64,000 nucleotides of DNA from Streptomyces catenulae (GTDB lineage Bacteria; Actinomycetota; Actinomycetes; Streptomycetales; Streptomycetaceae), in the NCBI RefSeq assembly GCF_000718015.1, contig NZ_JODY01000021.1:37274-101273 (forward strand), read 5' to 3'. The notes beneath the pieces were generated by a model that did no database searches, was not told the origin of the DNA, and saw only the letters and a list, made by a program, of their open reading frames with translations. Shown in pieces: positions 18,941-27,085 of this stretch (the first letter of the stretch is position 1; every line of letters begins with the position of its first letter). Both the position numbers and the translations under genes were made by a program.

Positions 18941-19624
18941 GTGAACCGGGTGCTCGTGGTGGATGACGAGCCGCAGATCGTGCGGGCCCTCGTGATCAAC
19001 CTGAAGGCGCGCAAGTACGAGGTCGACGCGGCCCCCGACGGGGCCACGGCCCTCAAGCTGGCCGCGGCCCGCCATCCCGATGTCGTGGTGCTGGACCTGG
19101 GCCTGCCGGACATGGACGGCGTCGAGGTGATCAAGGGGCTGCGGGGCTGGACGCGGGTGCCGATCCTGGTGCTCTCCGCCCGGCAGACGTCGGACGAGAA
19201 GGTCGAGGCGCTGGACGCGGGCGCCGACGACTACGTCACCAAGCCGTTCGGGATGGACGAGCTGCTGGCGCGGCTGCGGGCGGCGGTGCGCCGGGCGGAG
19301 CCGACGGGGCCCGCGGAGGCGGACGTGGTCGTCGAGACGCCGGGGTTCACCGTCGATCTCGCGGCGAAGAAGGTCAACCGCGGGGGCCGCGACATCCGGC
19401 TGACGCCCACCGAGTGGCATCTGCTGGAGGTGCTGGTGCGCAACGCGGGCCGGTTGGTGAGCCAGAAACAGCTGCTCCAGGAGGTCTGGGGGCCGTCGTA
19501 CGGCAAGGAGACCAACTATCTGCGGGTCTACATGGCGCAGCTGCGCCGCAAGCTGGAGGCGGACCCGTCGCATCCGCGGCACTTCGTCACGGAGCCGGGC
19601 ATGGGGTACCGCTTCGAGCCGTAG
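18941..19624 (+). CDS. kdpE: Response regulator KdpE, OmpR family
   Basis: 227 residues from GTG 18941, with GAGGAG 7 nt upstream. The receiver has the acidic pair D8-D9, phosphoacceptor Asp52 in VVVLDLGLPD and Lys101 in DDYVTKPFG. The winged-helix output domain has RLTPTEWHLLEVLVRN and TNYLRVYMAQLRRKLE, highly typical of KdpE. It lies 148 bp after kdpD on the same strand and should be its partner. Confidence 0.95.
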   Translation: MNRVLVVDDEPQIVRALVINLKARKYEVDAAPDGATALKLAAARHPDVVVLDLGLPDMDGVEVIKGLRGWTRVPILVLSARQTSDEKVEALDAGADDYVTKPFGMDELLARLRAAVRRAEPTGPAEADVVVETPGFTVDLAAKKVNRGGRDIRLTPTEWHLLEVLVRNAGRLVSQKQLLQEVWGPSYGKETNYLRVYMAQLRRKLEADPSHPRHFVTEPGMGYRFEP

Positions 19625-19729
19625 CCGGTCCGGGGCGCCCCGTGCGGGTGGCGTGGTCCCGGGCGGGGCGGCGGGAACGGGTGTGTGCATGCCGTGAGCG
19701 GTGTCGGTGGGCACCGGTACGCTGGGTTC

Positions 19730-20128
19730 ATGAGTGCTGGGACCCGATCCGAGAAGCCGGCCGGCCGCTTCCGCCGGATGCTCGACAGACTGTCCTCCTC
19801 CGAGGAGGAGCTGCAGTCCGCCGAGCTGCGGGAGGACACACAGGCGACGGGCTGCACCCGGATATCCGACTGCGACGACCGGCAGATCGTGAAGGTCACC
19901 GGCACGTTGCGCCATGTGACGCTGCGGCCGCGCGCCGGGGTGCCTGCGCTGGAGGCGGAGCTGTTCGACGGCTCGGCCGCCCTCGACGTGGTGTGGCTGG
20001 GCCGCCGCTCCATCGTCGGTATAGAACCGGGCCGCAAGCTGATCGCCTCGGGCCGTGTCTCGATGAGTCACGGGCGCCGGGTGCTCTTCAATCCGAAGTA
20101 CGAACTCCGACCGCTCGGACAGGAGTAG
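19730..20128 (+). CDS. OB-fold nucleic-acid-binding protein
   Basis: 132 residues from ATG 19730. The core (IVKVTGTLRHVTLRPRAGVP, DGSAALDVVWLGRRSIVGI, GRKLIASGRV) is an OB-fold tRNA-anticodon/RecG-wedge type domain. TACGCT lies 6 nt before the ATG, suggesting a leaderless mRNA. It precedes the DUF3159 gene by 3 nt, an order conserved in Streptomyces as I remember it. The binding target is unknown. Confidence 0.85.
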   Translation: MSAGTRSEKPAGRFRRMLDRLSSSEEELQSAELREDTQATGCTRISDCDDRQIVKVTGTLRHVTLRPRAGVPALEAELFDGSAALDVVWLGRRSIVGIEPGRKLIASGRVSMSHGRRVLFNPKYELRPLGQE

Positions 20129-20131
20129 CCG

Positions 20132-20968
20132 GTGACGTCGACCGATCGACCGACCACTGACGCATCCCCGAACCACCCGCCCGCCGCGGTGCACACCGCC
20201 GAGCCGTCCGACGGCCCGGCGCCCGGTGTGCCGACGGGCCCGGAGGCGGACAGCCGGGCCGTCACCGAGGCGGCGCTGTTCGAGGCGTTCGGCGGGGTGC
20301 GGGGCATGGTGGAGACCGTGCTGCCGGGCCTGCTGTTCGTCGCGATCTTCACGGTCAACAAGGACCTGAAGTCCTCGGCGCTCGCGGCGCTGGCGGTGTC
20401 GCTGGTGCTGGCCGTGGTGCGGCTGGCGCGCAAGGACACCCTCAAGCACGCCCTCGGCGGCGTCTTCGGCGTCGCGTTCGGCGTCGTCTTCGCGATGATG
20501 ACCGGCAACGCCAAGGACTTCTATCTGCCCGGCATGCTCTACACCCTGGGCCTGTCGCTGGCGTACATGATCACGACGGTGGCGGGGGTGCCGCTGATCG
20601 GTCTGATCCTGGGCCCGGTGTTCAAGGAGAACCTCTCCTGGCGCACCCGTAACCCCGGCCGTAAGACCGCGTACGCCAAGGCGAGCTGGGCGTGGGGGCT
20701 GATCCTCTTCGCCAAGTGCGCGATCCTCTTCCCGCTGTACTGGTGGGCGGACACCACACAGCTCGGCTGGATCCTGATCGCGCTGAAGATCCCGCCGTTC
20801 CTGCTGGCGGTCTATCTGACCTGGGTCTTCCTGGCGAAGGCGCCGCCGCCCATCGATGTGTTCGCGGAGATGGAGGCGGCCGAGGAGGCGGAGAAGGCGG
20901 CGGAGGCCGAGCGTGCGGCGGCCACCGGGCGGCCGGAGCCGTCGAGCGGCCCGCGCCACCGCCGCTGA
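20132..20968 (+). CDS. DUF3159 integral membrane protein
   Basis: 278 residues from GTG 20132. A disordered, Pro-rich N-terminus of about 45 residues is followed by six or so hydrophobic helices (VLPGLLFVAIFTV, ALAVSLVLAVVRL, MITTVAGVPLIGLILG, FLLAVYLTWVFLA) and a charged Ala/Glu-rich tail. DUF3159 is actinobacterial with no assigned function. It probably shares a transcript with the OB-fold gene and faces the trkA pair across a strong bidirectional terminator. Confidence 0.9.
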   Translation: MTSTDRPTTDASPNHPPAAVHTAEPSDGPAPGVPTGPEADSRAVTEAALFEAFGGVRGMVETVLPGLLFVAIFTVNKDLKSSALAALAVSLVLAVVRLARKDTLKHALGGVFGVAFGVVFAMMTGNAKDFYLPGMLYTLGLSLAYMITTVAGVPLIGLILGPVFKENLSWRTRNPGRKTAYAKASWAWGLILFAKCAILFPLYWWADTTQLGWILIALKIPPFLLAVYLTWVFLAKAPPPIDVFAEMEAAEEAEKAAEAERAAATGRPEPSSGPRHRR

Positions 20969-21010
20969 CCCGGCAGGCGCGCCGTACGGGGGCCGCCCCG
21001 TGACACCGAA

Positions 21011-21041
21011 GGGCCCGGGAACCACCACGGTTCCCGGGCCC
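21011..21041. terminator. Bidirectional terminator
   Basis: GGGCCCGGGAACC and GGTTCCCGGGCCC form a perfect 13-bp stem with a 5-nt loop, placed between the convergent DUF3159 and trkA genes (stops at 20968 and 21067). Confidence 0.92.
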
Positions 21042-21066
21042 TTCGCGGTCGGTGCGGGCGCCCGGC

Positions 21067-21738
21067 TCAGGCGTCCTTGCGGCGGACCGACAGCAGGTCC
21101 TCCAGCTGCTCCTCGCGCGACTGCGCGGCGACGAACAGCAGCTCGTCACCGGCTTCCAGCGCGTCCTCCTTGTTGGGCGTCAGGACGCGGGTGCCGCGGA
21201 TGATGGTGACCAGCGAGGTGTCCTCGGGCCAGTCGACGTCGCCGACCCGGGTACCGGCCAGCGCCGCCTCCGGGGGCAGCGTCAGCTCGACGAGGTTGGC
21301 GTCGCCGTGGCTGAAGCGCAGCAGCCGGACGAGGTCGCCGACGCTCACCGCCTCCTCGACGAGGGCGGACATCAGGCGCGGCGTGGAGACGGCGACGTCC
21401 ACGCCCCATGCCTCGTTGAACAGCCACTCGTTCTTCGGGTTGTTGACCCGGGCGACGACGCGCGGCACGCCGTACTCGGTCTTGGCGAGCAGCGACACGA
21501 CGAGGTTGACCTTGTCGTCGCCGGTCGCCGCGATGACGACGTTGCAGCGTTGCAGCGCCGCCTCGTCGAGCGAGGTGATCTCGCAGGCGTCGGCCAGCAG
21601 CCATTCGGCGAGTGGCACCCGCTCGACGGAGATGGCGGTCGGCGCCTTGTCGATGAGCAGGATCTCGTGACCGTTCTCCAGCAGCTCACCCGCGATGGAA
21701 CGGCCCACCGCGCCGGCTCCGGCAATCGCGACCCTCAT
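21067..21738 (-). CDS. TrkA-type K+ uptake NAD-binding protein (second of pair)
   Basis: 223 residues. N-terminal TrkA-N (RCK) Rossmann domain, MRVAIAGAGAVGRSIAGELL with the GxGxxG dinucleotide site and Asp30 at the end of beta-2 (LIDKAP). C-terminal TrkA-C domain (NLVELTLPPEAALAGTRV, DELLFVAAQSREEQ). Such subunits gate K+ channels or Trk/Ktr transporters by binding NAD(H), nucleotides or c-di-AMP. It overlaps the upstream TrkA gene by 4 nt (ATGA), so both are made together, probably as a heteromer. Confidence 0.92.
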   Translation of the reverse strand: MRVAIAGAGAVGRSIAGELLENGHEILLIDKAPTAISVERVPLAEWLLADACEITSLDEAALQRCNVVIAATGDDKVNLVVSLLAKTEYGVPRVVARVNNPKNEWLFNEAWGVDVAVSTPRLMSALVEEAVSVGDLVRLLRFSHGDANLVELTLPPEAALAGTRVGDVDWPEDTSLVTIIRGTRVLTPNKEDALEAGDELLFVAAQSREEQLEDLLSVRRKDA

Positions 21739-22403
21739 GCGTGGGCCTCCTCGGGGCCTTCGGCGAATGCCGCCTCGACGGCTTCGACGTCGTCGGTGCG
21801 CATCATGACGTGCACCAGATCGCCTTCCTGCAGCACGGTCTGGGAGGTCGGCAGCATCGCCTCGCCCAAACGGGTGAGGAAGGCGACGCGGACGCCGGTC
21901 TCCTCCTGGAGCTTGCTGATCTTGTGGCCGACCCAGGACGGGGAGGTGTGCACCTCGGCGAGCTGCACCCCGCCGCTCGGATCGCGCCACAGCGGTTCGG
22001 CGCCGGACGGCAGCAGCCGCCGCAGCATCTGGTCGGCGGTCCAGCGGACCGTGGCGACGGTGGGGATGCCCAGGCGCTGGTAGACCTCGGCGCGGCGCGG
22101 GTCGTAGATCCGGGCCGCGACGTTCTCGACGCCGAACATCTCGCGGGCCACCCGGGCGGCGATGATGTTGGAGTTGTCGCCGCTGGAGACCGCGGCGAAG
22201 GCGCCCGCCTCCTCGATACCGGCCTCGCGCAGCGTGTCCTGGTCGAAGCCGACGCCGGTCACCCGGCGGCCGCCGAACGACGAGCCGAGACGGCGGAACG
22301 CGGTCGGGTCCTGGTCGACGACGGCGATGGTGTGGCCCTGGCTCTCCAGGGTCTGGGCGAGCGCGGAACCGACCCGCCCGCATCCCATGATGACGATGTG
22401 CAC
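21735..22403 (-). CDS. TrkA-type K+ uptake NAD-binding protein (first of pair)
   Basis: 222 residues from GTG 22403 (VHIVIMGCGRVGSALAQ); GTG 22409 is also possible, but GGGG is better spaced for 22403. TrkA-N with GCGRVGSA and VVDQDP, then TrkA-C (VQLAEVHTSPSWVGHKIS, EGDLVHVMMRTDD). No transmembrane subunit is encoded next to the pair. The nearest membrane partner is the divergent two-RCK protein at 22885, or the KimA-like protein 12 kb away. Confidence 0.92.
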   Translation of the reverse strand: MHIVIMGCGRVGSALAQTLESQGHTIAVVDQDPTAFRRLGSSFGGRRVTGVGFDQDTLREAGIEEAGAFAAVSSGDNSNIIAARVAREMFGVENVAARIYDPRRAEVYQRLGIPTVATVRWTADQMLRRLLPSGAEPLWRDPSGGVQLAEVHTSPSWVGHKISKLQEETGVRVAFLTRLGEAMLPTSQTVLQEGDLVHVMMRTDDVEAVEAAFAEGPEEAHA

Positions 22404-22884
22404 GTCCACCTACCCCGCAGTCCTGGTCACTCCGCCGACCCGCACGAACACCCTGCTCACTCTTCTCTCTCCGCTTTCCGGGCAACAAGGGGCCGCACCG
22501 CGTACGGCGCCGCCCGGGGACGAGCTTAAGCGTCAACGCCGGTGCCGCCCGCATCCCCGGGGGCCTCGCGGCGCCCCGGAGGGGTGGTGTGCGCGGTGGG
22601 TGAGGCGACCGCCACCGAGCGAAGCGGGATACGGGATTCCGGATGCCTGGCGGCGCTCGCGGACGTACGCCGAGGCGGCACCTTACGGCCCGAACCTCGC
22701 GCCGTGCGGCCCGGGGGTGCCCTCTACGGATGGACCGGCGCCCCGGTCCGTACGGCGCGGCGGGTACGGACCGTCGGCCCGCGACGGCCGGGCGCGCCCC
22801 GTGCGGCCCGCCCCGTGCGGTACCGGGGCGCCCCGTGCGGGCCCGATCCGGAGCCCGTGCGACCGGGTGCGCCGCCCGGTGATC
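22404..22884. other. Divergent intergenic region with GC-rich repeats
   Basis: About 480 bp between the divergent trkA and two-RCK genes. CCCCGTGCGG occurs three times (22797, 22811, 22831). CGGTCCGTAC pairs with GTACGGACCG (22744-22753 and 22764-22773) to give a 10-bp hairpin. No gene is convincing. Confidence 0.5.
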
Positions 22885-24954
22885 ATGAGGCACGCTACGC
22901 GGGTGCCCAACCTGCCGCACCAGAGCCCGTCCGCACCGTCGTTCCCGCCGCCCCCGGCGCAACCCGCCATGGTGGTCTGCGGCGACGACGCCCTCGCGCA
23001 CCGCATCGCCGCCGAACTCCGCGACGTCTACCGCGAACGCGTCACCCTCGTCATGCCGTCCGCCCGCGAGCCGCACCGGCCCCGGATCCCGCCGTCGCTG
23101 CGCGGACTGGGCCGGGCCTCCGCACTGCTCGGCCGGGTCACCGCCGCGGTGGCCCGCACCTCGCTGCTGCCGTCGGACGCACCGGGCGCGGACGGCGGCG
23201 CGCCGCCCGAGGAGACCGTACGGATCCTGGAGTCGGCCGAGGCGGACGACGCGACGCTGATCGAGGCGGGGGTCCCCGGGGCGGAGGCGCTGGCGCTCGT
23301 CTACGACGACGACGAGACCAACATCCACGCGGCGCTGCGCGCCCGCCGCCTCAACCCCCGGCTGCGGCTGGTCATCCGGCTCTACAACCGCAAGCTCGGC
23401 CAGCATGTGGAGGCGCTGCTCGACCAGGCGGCGGCGGTCGCCACGGACACCGATCCGGCGGACGCGGAGTGGATCGACGCCTCGACCACCGTGCTCTCCG
23501 ACGCCGACACCGTCGCGCCCGCCCTCGCGGCCACCGCCGTCGCCGGGACCAGCAAGGTCATCGAGGCGGACGGGTTGCTGCTGCGCGCCGTGGAGCGCGG
23601 CCCCGACGCACCGGGCCGGGGCACCGGCACCCAGTTGTGCACCCTCGCGCTGCTGTCACCCTCCGCCGACGACCCGGACGACGGCCACCGCCCGGACCAT
23701 CTCGCGGGGCGTCACCGGAGCGCGTCCCGGGGCGACGACGACGGGCCGGTGATGCTGCCCGGCGCGGGCGCCGTCGCGGTGGCGCGGGAGGCGGGCGGCA
23801 GCCGCGTCGTCCTGGAGACCGTCACCTACGGGGGCCGTCAGGTGCGGCCCCGTGCGCTGCGCGGCCGGGGCGCCCCGCTCGGCTCGCTCTTCTCCGCCCG
23901 GCTGCGCTGGTCGATCGCCGGGATCGTCGGCGCGGTGCTGGCGCTGGCCGTCGCCTCCACCCTCACCACCGGCGAACCGCCGCTGCACGCCGTCTACCTC
24001 TCGCTCCTGGACCTGTTCGCCATCAACGACCCGGCCGTCGACGAACCGCTCGCCCGCAAGGTCCTCCAACTGCTGTCCGGGCTCACCGGGTTGTTGCTGC
24101 TGCCGGTGCTGATCGCGGCGGTGCTGGAGGCGCTCGGCACGTTCCGCAGCGCCGCCACCCTGCGCCGCCCGCCGCGCGGACTGTCCGGCCATGTCGTCCT
24201 GCTGGGCCTGGGCAAGGTCGGCACCCGGGTGCTGACCCGGCTGCACGAACTGGGCATCCCCGTGGTGTGCGTCGAGGCGGACCCGGAGGCGCGGGGCATT
24301 CCGCTCGCCCGTCGGCTGCGGGTCCCCGTCGTTCTGGGTGACGTCACCGACGAGGGCGTCCTGGAGGCCGCCAAGATCGAACGGGCCCGTACGCTGCTCG
24401 CCCTGACCAGCGTGGACTCCACCAATCTGGAGGCGGCGCTCTACGCCCGTTCGCTCACCCCGCGGCTGCGGGTGACGCTGCGGCTGTTCGACGACCGGTT
24501 CGCCACCGCCGTCTACCGCACCCTGCGCGCCGCCCATCCGCGGGCGCTGACCCGCAGCCGCAGCGTCACCTTCCTCGCGGCGCCCGCCTTCGCCGGTGCG
24601 CTCATGGGCCGTCAGATCATCGGCGCCATCCCGGTCGAGCGGCGGGTGCTGCTGGTGGCGCGGGTCGAGGCGCGCGGCCATCCGGAGCTGTCCGGCCGCA
24701 CCGTCGCCGAGGTGCTGCGCCCCGGCCGGTTGCGGGTGCTGGCGGTGGACACCTCCGCGCCCGACGACGCCGGACCGGACGCCGCGGCGGCCGAACCGGA
24801 CGGCACGGAGCGGGAACCCGCCCGCCTCGTCCACGAACTCGGCGACACCTACGTGCTGCGCCCCCAGGACCGGGTCCTTCTCGCCGCCACCCGCGAAGGA
24901 CTCGGCGATCTGCTGGGCCGGCGCCCGGCCGCTTCCGGGATCCGGCAAGATTGA
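22885..24954 (+). CDS. Membrane protein with two TrkA-N (RCK) domains, putative ion channel or regulator
   Basis: 689 residues from ATG 22885 (GTG 22903 is an alternative; no clear ribosome site for either). Residues about 25-230 form a divergent nucleotide-binding domain (AMVVCGDDALAHRIAAEL, YDDDETNIHAALRARRL). Two hydrophobic helices follow near 350-430 (WSIAGIVGAVLALAVAST, LLSGLTGLLLLPVLIAAVLE) with a pore-like stretch between, then a clear TrkA-N domain (VVLLGLGKVGTRVLTRL, GDVTDEGVLEAAKI) and a C-terminal TrkA-C. This resembles CASTOR/BK-like actinobacterial cation channels. There is no TVGYG filter, so ion selectivity is open. Confidence 0.82.
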   Translation: MRHATRVPNLPHQSPSAPSFPPPPAQPAMVVCGDDALAHRIAAELRDVYRERVTLVMPSAREPHRPRIPPSLRGLGRASALLGRVTAAVARTSLLPSDAPGADGGAPPEETVRILESAEADDATLIEAGVPGAEALALVYDDDETNIHAALRARRLNPRLRLVIRLYNRKLGQHVEALLDQAAAVATDTDPADAEWIDASTTVLSDADTVAPALAATAVAGTSKVIEADGLLLRAVERGPDAPGRGTGTQLCTLALLSPSADDPDDGHRPDHLAGRHRSASRGDDDGPVMLPGAGAVAVAREAGGSRVVLETVTYGGRQVRPRALRGRGAPLGSLFSARLRWSIAGIVGAVLALAVASTLTTGEPPLHAVYLSLLDLFAINDPAVDEPLARKVLQLLSGLTGLLLLPVLIAAVLEALGTFRSAATLRRPPRGLSGHVVLLGLGKVGTRVLTRLHELGIPVVCVEADPEARGIPLARRLRVPVVLGDVTDEGVLEAAKIERARTLLALTSVDSTNLEAALYARSLTPRLRVTLRLFDDRFATAVYRTLRAAHPRALTRSRSVTFLAAPAFAGALMGRQIIGAIPVERRVLLVARVEARGHPELSGRTVAEVLRPGRLRVLAVDTSAPDDAGPDAAAAEPDGTEREPARLVHELGDTYVLRPQDRVLLAATREGLGDLLGRRPAASGIRQD

Positions 24955-24982
24955 GGGCACAAAGATGTCCGGGATCCGGCAA
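24935..24982. promoter_or_regulatory. Two direct copies of a CCGG-N3-CCGGCAA operator-like site
   Basis: CCGG-GAT-CCGGCAA occurs at 24935-24948 (inside the last codons of the channel gene) and at 24969-24982, 34 bp apart. The second copy is preceded by AAAGAT at 24961-24966. A third copy, also with AAAGAT before it and fully palindromic, lies in front of the NfeD-like gene at 26276-26294. The copies sit just upstream of the PucR-type regulator, as expected for autoregulation. Confidence 0.65.
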
Positions 24983-24997
24983 GGAAGGTGCGGGGAA

Positions 24998-25093
24998 GTG
25001 CGCGACGTGGTGGAGCGGTACGGGGGAGAGCGGCCGACGGGCCGCCGGGGACGGGGCGGTGCCACCGGCGCACGGCGCGGCGGCACCCGGTGA
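24998..25093 (+). CDS. Possible short leader ORF coupled to the regulator
   Basis: GTG 24998 (VRDVVERYGGERPTG) opens a 31-codon frame whose stop overlaps the regulator start as GTGA at 25090-25093. AAGGAAGG lies about 9 nt upstream. In the other direction ATG 24965 extends it by 11 codons. The Arg/Gly-rich product looks like nothing known. The exact stop-start overlap is the only argument for translation. Confidence 0.3.
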   Translation: MRDVVERYGGERPTGRRGRGGATGARRGGTR

Positions 25094-26205
25094 GCCGCCG
25101 TACGCCCGTCGCGATACCCGACTCCTTCCTCGACGGCTACGCCGCCCTGCTCGGCGAGGTCTCGGCCACCGGCCGGGCGCTCGCCCGCCCCGAGCGGGAG
25201 GCCCTGCGCGAACTGGGCGAGCGGGCCGCCGAGGCGGGGTACGGCCTGCGGGAGCTGGTCGGCCTCTACCTCGGTGAGACCCGCAGACTCTGGGGCTCCC
25301 TCCCCGGGGTCGCCCGCGCTGCCGGGATCGGCGAACGCGCCCGTACCGGCGATGCGTTGCTCGGCGCCGTGGAGACGGCGGTCTCCGCGCTCGGCGAGGG
25401 CCACGAGCGGGCGACCCGGCTGGCGGTGCGGGAGGAGGAGGCCGCCCGCCGCGAGTTCATCGACGACCTGCTCTACGGGCGCAGCGACCTGGGACGGCTG
25501 GCCGAGCGCGCGGAGCGGTTCGGGCTGCGGCTGGCCCGCGCGCACGCCGTCGCGGTCGCCGAGGGCAGCGGCCCGTACGACGATGTCCACCCCGTCGCCG
25601 GGCGCGTGGAGCGCGAGCTGATCGGCCGCTTCGGCGACCGGGACGCGCTGATCACCACCAAGGGCGGACGGCTGATCTGCATCGCGGCAAGTGCCGAACC
25701 GGCCCTGCTGGAAGCCTTCGCGGCCACCGCCCGCGGCGAGGTGGCCGGACGCGAGGGCGCCCGGCGGGTCGCCATCGGCCGCCCGCACTCCGGCGCCCAG
25801 GGCGTGGTCCGCTCCTACGAGGAGGCGCTCGGCACCCTGGAGCTGGGGGAGCAGCTGGAGCTGTCCGCACCGGTGCTGCGCGCCGCCGACCTGCTGGTCT
25901 TCCCGGTGCTGCTCCGCGACCGGGCCGCCATGGCCGATCTCGTCCGCAGCGTCCTGGGCCCGCTGACCGAGGCGCGCGGCGGCGCCGAACCGCTGCTGGA
26001 GACGTTGTCGGCGTGTGCCGCGGCCGGATATGTCAACGCCGAGGCGGCCCGGCGGCTGTCGGTGAGCGTGCGCACCCTCTCGTACCGCCTGGAGCGCATC
26101 AAGTTCCTGACCGGCTACGACCCGGCCGACGGGTTGCAGCGATTCACCCTGGAGACCGCGGCGTTGGGCGCCCGGGCGCTGGGCTGGCCGGGGACGCCGC
26201 TGTGA
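25090..26205 (+). CDS. PucR/CdaR-family transcriptional regulator
   Basis: 371 residues from GTG 25090 (VSRRTPVAIPDSFLDGY). The N-terminal half is helical (RsbRD-like, REEEAARREFIDDLLYG), the middle is a GGDEF-related CdaR domain (AHAVAVAEGSGPYDDVHPVA, VAIGRPHSGAQGVVRSYEEA), and the C-terminus is the PucR HTH (YVNAEAARRLSVSVRTLSYR, about 314-345). Such proteins sense small molecules or stress and control nearby genes. The shared operator-like sites make the downstream NfeD-flotillin-ATPase genes the likely target. A hairpin follows its stop. Confidence 0.9.
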   Translation: MSRRTPVAIPDSFLDGYAALLGEVSATGRALARPEREALRELGERAAEAGYGLRELVGLYLGETRRLWGSLPGVARAAGIGERARTGDALLGAVETAVSALGEGHERATRLAVREEEAARREFIDDLLYGRSDLGRLAERAERFGLRLARAHAVAVAEGSGPYDDVHPVAGRVERELIGRFGDRDALITTKGGRLICIAASAEPALLEAFAATARGEVAGREGARRVAIGRPHSGAQGVVRSYEEALGTLELGEQLELSAPVLRAADLLVFPVLLRDRAAMADLVRSVLGPLTEARGGAEPLLETLSACAAAGYVNAEAARRLSVSVRTLSYRLERIKFLTGYDPADGLQRFTLETAALGARALGWPGTPL

Positions 26206-26209
26206 CGGT

Positions 26210-26237
26210 GTGCCGGGCCGCGCCGCGTGCCCGGCAC
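26210..26237 (+). terminator. Hairpin after the PucR-type regulator
   Basis: GTGCCGGGC and GCCCGGCAC form a perfect 9-bp stem around a 10-nt loop, 4 nt after the regulator stop. It separates the regulator transcript from the next operon, which has its own promoter-operator region. Confidence 0.75.
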
Positions 26238-26270
26238 GTCGTATGGCGATAACAGGCCATCAAGAACGCA

Positions 26271-26294
26271 TAAAGATTGCCGGAAACCGGCAAT
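26271..26294. promoter_or_regulatory. Palindromic operator and -10 box of the NfeD-flotillin-ATPase operon
   Basis: ATTGCCGG-AAA-CCGGCAAT is a perfect 8+8 bp palindrome at 26276-26294. The overlapping TAAAGAT (26271-26277) looks like a -10 box, so the palindrome would cover the transcription start. The core matches the two copies in front of the regulator gene. A protein bound here would block the promoter. Confidence 0.75.
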
Positions 26295-26372
26295 GTGCCC
26301 GGCGGCCTTCTGCTGCCACGATGCGGACATCGACAGCGGTACCGCCATCGGCAGCACAACGGGGGAACGATC

Positions 26373-26972
26373 ATGGCCGATTTCCTGAGAGCCGCGCTGG
26401 CCTTTCCGGCAGCGCTCTTCAGTTTCGCCCTGGTCGTGGTCGCCGTGTACTGGCTGCTGGTCCTGATCGGCGGCGTCGGCGTGCACATCCTCGACGGGGG
26501 TGAGGGTGGCCACGCCGACACCGACGGTTCGACCGGCGCCGGACTGCCGGTGACGGTATCGCTGTCGCTCGGACTGCTCCTGGCCTGGCTGGTGTGCCTG
26601 GCCGGTGCGGCGCTGGTGCCCGAGGGGCCCGCGCGCACCGCCACGCTGGTCGCCGCCCTCGCGGTGGCGTGGGCCGGGGTCCGCCTCGCCGGGCGCCTCG
26701 CCCGCCGCCTGCTGCCGCCCGAGAAGGTCGCCTCCCGCGACGACTTCATCGGCCGCGTCTGCACCGTACGCACCGGCCGCGTCGCCGCCGACTTCGGTCA
26801 GGCGGAGGTCCGCGCCGACGACGGCTCCACCGCCGTCGTCCAGGTCCGCACCGACGAGAGCGGACTCGTCGCGGGCAGCACCGCCCTCATCTACGCCTAC
26901 GACGCCGACGGCGAGTTCTTCCGGGTCGCGCCCTACGACGGCGCGCTGGACCCGCACAAACCCGTCGTCTGA
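26373..26972 (+). CDS. NfeD-like membrane protein with C-terminal OB fold
   Basis: 199 residues from ATG 26373, with GGGGGAA 5 nt upstream. A long N-terminal hydrophobic segment (FSFALVVVAVYWLLVLIGGV), then two more helices (SLSLGLLLAWLVCLAGAALV, TATLVAALAVAWAGVRLA), then an OB-fold domain from about residue 125 (DFIGRVCTVRTGRVAADFGQ). This is the YqiJ/NfeD pattern, and such proteins anchor and cooperate with flotillins. The flotillin gene follows after 113 bp, as expected for the known gene pair. Confidence 0.88.
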   Translation: MADFLRAALAFPAALFSFALVVVAVYWLLVLIGGVGVHILDGGEGGHADTDGSTGAGLPVTVSLSLGLLLAWLVCLAGAALVPEGPARTATLVAALAVAWAGVRLAGRLARRLLPPEKVASRDDFIGRVCTVRTGRVAADFGQAEVRADDGSTAVVQVRTDESGLVAGSTALIYAYDADGEFFRVAPYDGALDPHKPVV

Positions 26973-27085
26973 GCCGCGGCCGACCGGCCGCACCCGCTCC
27001 CCGCCCGCCCATGGGTGCGCCGCCGCATGCCGCGCACCGGGCCCCGCGCGTCGTCACCCTCCCGAATCGACACAGGGATTTATCG

